DNA of 64,000 nucleotides from Oscillospiraceae bacterium (GTDB lineage: Bacteria > Bacillota > Clostridia > Oscillospirales > Oscillospiraceae). The DNA lies in assembly GCA_021769865.1 (NCBI GenBank), contig JAETSB010000015.1, positions 19,305-83,304 of the forward strand, given 5' to 3'. How positions within the stretch are numbered: the stretch's first letter is position 1; each line of letters starts with the position of its first letter. A model generated the notes under the pieces. It had not been told where the DNA came from, searched no databases, and was given only the letters and a program-made list of their open reading frames with translations. A program made the position numbers and the translations under genes. Shown here piece after piece: positions 58,793 through 64,000 of the stretch.

Positions 58793-59044
58793 CCTCCTTT
58801 TCCGATTTTCCATCGGTCCCCACCGGTTTTGCGATTACCTTTTGTATTATCGCAGGAAATCCTGCGTTTTTTCTTTGAGCATTTTGTCGATTTTTGGCAT
58901 ATGCGCAGGAAACCCCTCGAAAATATGGAAATCTTTTCCGCGCTTATCCGCCGCAGTTTTCCGGCTTTCCCCGGCTTCCGTCAAAAGCCTCCCTTCTCCA
59001 CGGAAATTTACATAAATTTTTTCATAAAAGCCTTCTACGAGGAG

Positions 59045-59074
59045 TTATCCACACTTTCCACAAGGTTTTCCACA
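59045..59074 (+). other. Cluster of three DnaA-box-like sequences in an AT-rich region
   Basis: TTATCCACA (59045-59053) is a perfect consensus DnaA box. CTTTCCACA (59054-59062) differs at the first base and TTTTCCACA (59066-59074) fits TTWTNCACA; all three have the same orientation. They lie in a region of about 600 bp (58793-59339) without a gene that is much richer in A/T than its surroundings. Confidence 0.6.
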
Positions 59075-59339
59075 TGCCACTTCCCTCTAAAATCAGCTAG
59101 TTTTACCTTCATTTTCAGATCGGTAAAAATCTATACTCCGTTTTTCAAGTAAAATCCTAACAGGTCTAAGTTTACATAAAATTATTTAAAGAAAAAATTT
59201 CTCCACTCCCGCCGTAAATTTTCTCTGGACAAACGGTTTTTTTGTTGAAAAGAGGGAATCTTCTTCCCAAGGAAACCGGAGCATGAAAGCAATTATGCAA
59301 GCCGCCTGGTCAAGCCACTCCGCAGCCCGCAGATATTGC

Positions 59340-59368
59340 GTGACAAAACGCCAAAGCCGTACTATAAT
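59340..59368 (+). promoter_or_regulatory. Sigma-A promoter of mnmA
   Basis: GTGACA (59340-59345), 17 bp and TATAAT (59363-59368), 40 bp before the start codon. Confidence 0.8.
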
Positions 59369-59407
59369 AAGGGCCGCAAGACGCAGACGAGATCCGGGAG
59401 GTGCGGG

Positions 59408-60490
59408 ATGGAAGAACGCAAGAGCGTGCTGATCGCCATGAGCGGCGGCGTGGACAGCTCGGCGGCGGCCTATTTGATGCTGTCGCAGGGCTTCCGCTGC
59501 CAGGGGGCCACCATGCGGCTGCTGCATTCGGACGACGGGCGGAACACCGCCGATGCGGAGGCCGTCTGCCAAAGGCTGGGCATTCCCTTCACGGCCCTGG
59601 ACCTGACCCGGGAGTTTGAGGAGGCCGTCATACAGAAGTTCGTCCGGGTCTATCAGGCCGGAGGGACTCCCAACCCCTGCGTGGACTGTAACCGGCGCAT
59701 GAAGTTCTCCCGGCTCATGGAGGCCGCGGAGGCGGCGAGGCTCTATTATGTGGCCACCGGGCACTACGCTCAGGTGGACCGGGATAAGGAAACCAGCCGC
59801 TGGCTTTTGAAAAAGGCCCTGGACGCCCGGAAGGACCAGAGCTACTTCCTTTACACCCTGACTCAAAGGCAGCTGGCCCGGGTCCAATTCCCTCTGGGCC
59901 GCATGGAAAAGCGCCAGGTCCGGGAGCTGGCGGAGCGCCTGGGTTTTGTCAATGCCCGGCGGCGGGACAGCCAGGACGTCTGCTTCATCCCCGACGGCGA
60001 TTACGGCGCGTTCATTGAGGCCTACACCGGACGGGCCTTCCCCGCCGGGGACTTTCTGGACCGGGAGGGCCGGGCCGTCGGACGGCACCGGGGCGCGGTC
60101 CGCTACACCCTGGGCCAGAGGAAGGGGCTGGGCCTCTCCATGGGAGAACCGGTGTACGTCTGCGGGAAGGACATGTCCGCCAATACCGTCACCGTGGGGC
60201 CGGAGAGCCTCCTGTATGCCCGGGAGGCCCTGGTGGAGGATCTGAACTGGATCTCCATAGAGAGCCTGGACGCCCCTTTGCGGGTGGGGGCCAAGACCCG
60301 CTCCCGCCAGGGGGAACAGGAGGCGGAGATCTTCCCGGAGGCCGGAGGCCGGGTCCGCGTCGTATTCGACCGGCCCCAGAGGGCGGTGACGCCGGGACAG
60401 GCGGCGGTGTTTTACGACGGCGATGCCGTCGTGGGCGGCGGGACCATCGTGGAAGTTTTATCGGAAAAGGAGCACGGACATGGGCTGTGA
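59408..60490 (+). CDS. mnmA: tRNA-specific 2-thiouridylase MnmA
   Basis: The 360-residue enzyme thiolates U34 of tRNA-Lys, -Glu and -Gln. SGGVDSSAAAYLM near residues 11-23 is the PP-loop for ATP, NPCVDCNRRMKF near 93-104 has the first catalytic Cys, and DSQDVCFIPDGDY near 189 holds the second. The C-terminal domain shows GQRKGLGL near 232 and the LYAREALVEDLNWI block. Length and order are standard. GGGAGG precedes the ATG. The next gene starts inside its 3' end (11-bp overlap), so expression is coupled. Confidence 0.96.
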   Translation: MEERKSVLIAMSGGVDSSAAAYLMLSQGFRCQGATMRLLHSDDGRNTADAEAVCQRLGIPFTALDLTREFEEAVIQKFVRVYQAGGTPNPCVDCNRRMKFSRLMEAAEAARLYYVATGHYAQVDRDKETSRWLLKKALDARKDQSYFLYTLTQRQLARVQFPLGRMEKRQVRELAERLGFVNARRRDSQDVCFIPDGDYGAFIEAYTGRAFPAGDFLDREGRAVGRHRGAVRYTLGQRKGLGLSMGEPVYVCGKDMSANTVTVGPESLLYAREALVEDLNWISIESLDAPLRVGAKTRSRQGEQEAEIFPEAGGRVRVVFDRPQRAVTPGQAAVFYDGDAVVGGGTIVEVLSEKEHGHGL

Positions 60491-60839
60491 AAACTGCGGA
60501 GGCTGTGAACATGGCTGCGGCGGGCAGGCGCTGCTGCTGACGGAGGCGGAGCTGGCGCTGCTGCGGCGGCTGGGGGAAACGCCCTTTCTCCCGGCCGCGG
60601 CGGCCCTTGACCGGAACGCGCCGGTGTACCTGGAGGACCGGGAGCGCCCGCGGGAGGAGTACGCCGCCGCGATCCTGGGCCTGGCGGACAAGGGCCTGAT
60701 CCGGCTGGATTACGACATTCCCCTGGCGAACTTCGACTACGCCGCCTACCGGGACTATCCCCTCCACGGCAGCATGGCGCTGACCGGGCGGGGCCAGGAT
60801 ATTCTGGAGCAGATCGAGATTCAGGGGATCGAGGAGTGA
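60480..60839 (+). CDS. Small protein with N-terminal Cys cluster
   Basis: The 119-residue protein begins MGCENCGGCEHGCGG, giving a CxxCxxCxxxC cluster likely to bind zinc or an iron-sulfur centre. The remainder (about residues 20-119) is helical and Leu/Glu-rich with LLLTEAELALLRRLGETPFLP and AILGLADKGLIRLDYDIP, resembling a winged-helix fold. AAAAGGAG lies before the ATG. It overlaps mnmA by 11 bp and ends 4 bp before tcdA. I do not recognise a family. Its place between two tRNA-modification genes suggests a related role, for example in sulfur delivery or regulation, but this is inference. Confidence 0.8.
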   Translation: MGCENCGGCEHGCGGQALLLTEAELALLRRLGETPFLPAAAALDRNAPVYLEDRERPREEYAAAILGLADKGLIRLDYDIPLANFDYAAYRDYPLHGSMALTGRGQDILEQIEIQGIEE

Positions 60840-60843
60840 GGGG

Positions 60844-61575
60844 ATGCTGGACCAGTTTTCAAGAACCGAGCTGCTGCTGGGCCGGGAGGGCATGGAGCGC
60901 CTGGCCCGGGCCCATGTGGCGGTGTTCGGCCTGGGCGGCGTGGGGGGCTATACTGCAGAGGCCCTGGTCCGCAGCGGCGTGGGGACGCTGGACCTCGTCG
61001 ACAGCGACCGGATAAGCCTGACGAACCTGAACCGCCAGATTCTGGCCACCCACCGGACCCTGGGCCAGTACAAGGCCGACGCCGCCCGGGAGCGGGCGCT
61101 GGAGATCAACCCGGACGCCGTGATCCACGCCCGGAAGGTCTTCTACGGCCCCGATACCGCCGGAGAATTCGATTTTTCCCAATACGACTATGTGGTGGAC
61201 GCCATCGACACCGTGACCGGCAAGTTGTCCCTGATCCAGCAGGCCCTGGAGGCCGGGACACGCGTCATCAGCTGCATGGGGGCCGGGAACAAGCTGGACC
61301 CCACCGCGTTCCGGGTAGCGGACATTTATGAGACCTCCGTCTGTCCCCTGGCCCGGGTGATGCGGAAGGAGCTGAAGCGCCGGGGCGTGAAACGGCTGAA
61401 GGTGGTCTACTCCCAGGAGCCCCCCCGGGAGCCGGAAGGCGCGCTTTATCAGGAGTCCCTGGCGGGCGAGGTCCGGCGGCAGGTGCCGGGGAGCGCGGCC
61501 TTCGTGCCCGCCGCCGCCGGACTGATCCTGGCGGGGGAGGTCGTCAGGGACCTGGCCCTGGGCGAGCGGAACTAA
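60844..61575 (+). CDS. tcdA: tRNA threonylcarbamoyladenosine dehydratase TcdA
   Basis: The 243-residue E1-like enzyme of the ThiF/MoeB superfamily cyclises t6A37 in tRNA to ct6A using ATP. FSRTELLLGREGMERLARAHVAVFGLGGVGGYTAEALVRSGVG covers the TcdA-type opening and the GxGGxG nucleotide motif near 30-36. NLNRQILAT near 60 has the adenylation Arg, DAIDTVTGK near 119 the acidic site, and the TSVCPLARVMRKELKRRGV segment near 173 is typical of TcdA rather than MoeB. Length is normal. It follows the Cys-rich protein by 4 bp and ends at a strong terminator. The operon joins two tRNA modification enzymes. Confidence 0.93.
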   Translation: MLDQFSRTELLLGREGMERLARAHVAVFGLGGVGGYTAEALVRSGVGTLDLVDSDRISLTNLNRQILATHRTLGQYKADAARERALEINPDAVIHARKVFYGPDTAGEFDFSQYDYVVDAIDTVTGKLSLIQQALEAGTRVISCMGAGNKLDPTAFRVADIYETSVCPLARVMRKELKRRGVKRLKVVYSQEPPREPEGALYQESLAGEVRRQVPGSAAFVPAAAGLILAGEVVRDLALGERN

Positions 61576-61584
61576 GATGCGGGA

Positions 61585-61619
61585 AGAGAGGAAAGTGCAA
61601 AGCGCTTTCCTCTCTTTTT
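61585..61619 (+). terminator. Rho-independent terminator
   Basis: AGAGAGGAAAG and CTTTCCTCTCT form an 11-bp stem around TGCAAAGCG, followed by four T. Confidence 0.9.
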
Positions 61620-61656
61620 CCAAAGCGGCGGGTTTCCTTATCTTTCCCGTCCGCTT

Positions 61657-61664
61657 GCCGATAT
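61657..61664 (+). promoter_or_regulatory. Possible flagellar sigma (sigma-D/28) -10 element
   Basis: GCCGATAT equals the sigma-D -10 consensus. At the expected 15-bp distance upstream the sequence is TTAT instead of TAAA, so the -35 half is poor. A sigma-A-like TATATT/TATAGA also overlaps this site. Confidence 0.4.
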
Positions 61665-61726
61665 ATATTGTATAGAAGCGCGCGGGAAACCGCGGCCAAG
61701 ATCCAACCATGGAAGGAGGCGTCCGA

Positions 61727-64000
61727 ATGGGCGAGCTGACCATCCGCAGGGAACGGGGGGTATCCGGACCCCGGTATCAGGCGGCGGAACGAACGGAGAA
61801 AACGTCCTCCGCCGGGGAGACACGCCCGGCGGCGAAAACGCCGGGAGCCACCGTCTCGGAGACCCTCCGGCGGCTGATGACCACCATCGGCCAGGCGGAG
61901 AACTCCACCCGAGAGAGCCACCGGACCCTCCAGACCGGAGAGGCCGTGCTGGCGGAGGTCCAAGACCGCCTGGGCCGCATGGCGGAGCTGGCCCGGCGGG
62001 CCGGCGGAGGCAGGGAGGACCTGTCCGCCCTCCAGGCGGAGCTGACGCGGCTGGCGGAGGAGATCGACCGCATGACCGGCGGGGCCTTCGCTGGGGACGC
62101 GCGGCTGTTCCTGGACGGGGATGAGGAGATCGAGGGCGGCGCGGAGCCTCCGCCGGACACCGCCCTGGAAGACGGAGGTCAGGAGGGCGTCCAAACGCTG
62201 CCCAACTGGCTGCTGCGGGGGATGGCCCAGAGCGGCCTGGCTCCGGAACGGCTGCTGGACCTGCTGGGCCTGGACAAGAGCGCCGGCATCCGGGACATCC
62301 TGGCGGTTCTTTCCGGAAAATCCCTGGAAAACAACGCCGCCACGGGCTATCTGGCGGCGCTGTACCTGGGCGGGGTCATCGCCGGGGGTTCCGCCTCCAA
62401 GGCCGTGGACCTGGAAGCGGCCATGGAGGGACTGCGACAGCTTTTGGAGCGGGTGTCCCAGGGCGACTCGCCGGACGAGGCGGTGAATTTCCTGACGAAC
62501 GGCGTGTTCACCAGCCTTTCGGACCTGGAGTCCCAATTCACCGGCGGCACGGCGCCGGGGATGGAGGACTTTTTGACAATGGTGATGCTCCAGGGCGGGG
62601 ACGCCGCCCCGTTCCTCTCCAACGCGTCCATGCTGACGTTCCTGGCGGGGCTGGAGGGGATGAACCTGGAGCTGATGATGGGCCTGCTGGAAGCGGTCCA
62701 GAACTCCGGCGCCGGTTTGGAGGCCGCTTTGGACCATGCCGCCGGGGAAGAGGCCCAGACGGCGACTGTGGCAGAGGGGACCTCGCCCCAGGCCGCCGTC
62801 ATGGAGCTTGAGGACATGAAGGTCATCGCCCGGAACCTCTCCGGCGTCTCCGACGACCCCTCGAGCGGAGAGCTGACCATCGGCGGAAAGGCGGACACGG
62901 TCCTCCAGGGAACCGCGCGGGAAGGACGGGCCGTCCTGCTGACCGGCGATGGGACGGTGACCCTGCGGGAGGCCCGCGTTCCGGCGCTGACCGCGGCGGC
63001 CCCCTCCGTTCATCTCTCCATCCCCGGGGAAGCGGCGCTGGGAGAGGTCCTGCTGCGCCCCGGCGCGTCCCTGACCCTGGGGGGCGGCGGGCTGGTGCGG
63101 ATCGGCGCGCTCCGGGGCGATGAGAGCAACGTCCTGCGCCTGACCGGCGGCGCGGTGATCCTGGCCCCGTCGGAGGAGGGCGAGAGCTTTGGAACGCTGA
63201 CGGTCCCCGTGGTCGTCGACGGGCCGGCGCTTCTGGCAGCTCAGGCCGCCAGCGTCACCAACGGGAGCGGCAAGACTCTGGCCCCCTTTGACGTCGTGTG
63301 GCGGACCCTGCTCCCGGGCTGGAGCGCCCTCACCTCCCTGACGGTGGACGGCAGGCACGGCAGAGCCATGCTGCTCAGCGGCGAGCCCGCCCGGCTGTGG
63401 CTGGAGAAGGGAGAGCGGGGCTCTCCGATCCACACGGTCGTCATCCGGGGGAAGGACCAGGCCCAGCGGCCCAAGGTCCGCTATGCCTACCTCCGCTGGA
63501 ATGAGAGCGCCGGGGCCTTTGAGGAGACCGTCCTCTATCCGAACCCCTTCACCGTCACCGGCGGCGAAGCGGGCACGGACTGGATCTATGAGGAGGAGAC
63601 CCACACCCTGCGCATCCTGACCAACCGGGTCACCGCCGTCTCCGGCGGCACGGGAACCGACGCCAACCGGGAGCCCTTCAGCGGGCGGCTGGCCCTGGCG
63701 GACGGCATCGGAACGCTGGAGCTGACCCTGGGCGGCGTGGCCTGCCGGGTGTCCGAGGGCGGGGCCTTTGACCTGGGCCGGGAGAACGACGTGACGCTGC
63801 TGCTGCGCAGCGGCGCGGAAAACCGCTTTGAGAGCGGCGCGGGCCGGGCGGGCGTCTCCCTGGGAGACGGCACCTCCCTGCTGGTGGACTGCCCCGAGGC
63901 CCGGGACAGCAGCCGGAATCCCCCCGGGACCCTGACCGCCTCCGGCGGCGCGGGGGGCGCGGGCATCGGCCGGGACAGCGGCGGGGGCCGGGGCCGGACC
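61727..64000 (+). CDS. Large flagellin-like/beta-repeat protein, 3' partial
   Basis: The frame runs without a stop from an ATG preceded by GGAAGGAGG to the end of the window, at least 758 codons. Residues about 1-50 are polar. Residues about 55-137 align well with the helical D1 part of flagellin: LQTGEAVLAEVQDRLGRMAELARRA, then DLSALQAELTRLAEEIDRM and FAGDARLFLDG. The usual flagellin D0 start (INxNxxAxNA) is missing. Residues about 170-340 are helical and Leu-rich. From about 370 the protein turns beta-rich with Gly-Gly repeats such as LTGDGTVTLREARVPALTA, ending at the window edge in SGGAGGAGIGRDSGGG, the style of Firmicutes beta-solenoid surface proteins. No signal peptide is seen. Function and the C-terminus are unknown. 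Confidence 0.85.
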   Translation, partial: MGELTIRRERGVSGPRYQAAERTEKTSSAGETRPAAKTPGATVSETLRRLMTTIGQAENSTRESHRTLQTGEAVLAEVQDRLGRMAELARRAGGGREDLSALQAELTRLAEEIDRMTGGAFAGDARLFLDGDEEIEGGAEPPPDTALEDGGQEGVQTLPNWLLRGMAQSGLAPERLLDLLGLDKSAGIRDILAVLSGKSLENNAATGYLAALYLGGVIAGGSASKAVDLEAAMEGLRQLLERVSQGDSPDEAVNFLTNGVFTSLSDLESQFTGGTAPGMEDFLTMVMLQGGDAAPFLSNASMLTFLAGLEGMNLELMMGLLEAVQNSGAGLEAALDHAAGEEAQTATVAEGTSPQAAVMELEDMKVIARNLSGVSDDPSSGELTIGGKADTVLQGTAREGRAVLLTGDGTVTLREARVPALTAAAPSVHLSIPGEAALGEVLLRPGASLTLGGGGLVRIGALRGDESNVLRLTGGAVILAPSEEGESFGTLTVPVVVDGPALLAAQAASVTNGSGKTLAPFDVVWRTLLPGWSALTSLTVDGRHGRAMLLSGEPARLWLEKGERGSPIHTVVIRGKDQAQRPKVRYAYLRWNESAGAFEETVLYPNPFTVTGGEAGTDWIYEEETHTLRILTNRVTAVSGGTGTDANREPFSGRLALADGIGTLELTLGGVACRVSEGGAFDLGRENDVTLLLRSGAENRFESGAGRAGVSLGDGTSLLVDCPEARDSSRNPPGTLTASGGAGGAGIGRDSGGGRGRT

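Noticed and set aside
59186..60088. 300-codon minus-strand frame over mnmA
   Set aside because: Shadow of mnmA that also runs into the AT-rich region; no start signals.
1..64000. CRISPR arrays, transposases, integrases, phage genes, rRNA operons
   Set aside because: No regularly spaced repeats, recombinase-type proteins, phage structural genes or rRNA sequences were found on reading both strands.

Overview
The window looks like a piece of a GC-rich Clostridia chromosome, most likely an Oscillospiraceae/Ruminococcaceae-type gut anaerobe of the Flavonifractor/Lawsonibacter/Oscillibacter kind. This is inferred from G/C-ended codons, AGGAGG ribosome binding sites, TTGACA/TATAAT promoters with 17-bp spacers, a T-box in front of thrS, a Firmicutes-type glgBCDAP locus, a one-chain NifJ pyruvate:ferredoxin oxidoreductase, and BlaI/M56, feoAAB and TRAP-TAXI genes. 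Taxonomy was not tested by any search. There is no rRNA, CRISPR array, transposase or prophage.

Layout. 1-4.6 kb: two paralogous exported proteins (the first cut by the window edge), the Mn exporter MntP and a repeat-bearing DUF4397 protein. 4.5-10.6 kb: a thiol-amino-acid unit (C-S lyase, NhaC-type antiporter, D-cysteine desulfhydrase-like enzyme) headed by a textbook sigma-54 promoter and followed by a PrpR-type sigma-54 activator. 10.7-14.3 kb: nifJ. 14.4-20.5 kb: an ECF sigma factor with its membrane partner, a frameshifted exported protein, a LytTR regulator, and a BlaI repressor with an M56 receptor. 20.5-24 kb: a KamA-like radical SAM gene behind an attenuator-like leader, and T-box-controlled thrS. 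24-33 kb: glycogen genes in two transcription units, glgB-glgC-glgD and glgA-glgP; GlgB and GlgA carry long low-complexity tails and glgD has lost its C-terminal end. 33-39 kb: TSUP permease, Asp/Glu racemase, dicarboxylate symporter, a second ECF pair, and glnS.

39.3-43.2 kb: ferrous-iron genes feoA-feoA-feoB plus a Cys-rich FeoB partner and a ZIP transporter, with three GTTAG-N6-CTAAC operators. 43.3-54.4 kb: a catabolic cluster on the minus strand (DUF1537 four-carbon acid kinase, iron alcohol dehydrogenase, DapA-like lyase, PdxA-type dehydrogenase, TAXI binding protein, fused TRAP permease), divergent from a PrpR-like regulator whose AAA+ domain has lost the sigma-54 contact motif. Two identically built 19-bp palindromes lie 60 bp apart in the shared promoter region. 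54.4-58.3 kb: a second small-acid operon (LarA-like protein, 2-hydroxyacid dehydrogenase, YhcH-type protein) behind an AraC regulator. 58.5-59.4 kb: tRNA-Thr(CGU), a truncated tRNA copy, and an AT-rich stretch with clustered DnaA boxes. 59.4-64 kb: mnmA, a small Cys-rich protein, tcdA, and the first 758 codons of a large protein combining a flagellin-like helical segment with beta-repeat material.

Strongest candidates for something undescribed: the flagellin-like/beta-repeat chimera at the right edge, the degenerate regulator with its operators and acid-sugar cluster, and the tails on GlgA and GlgB.
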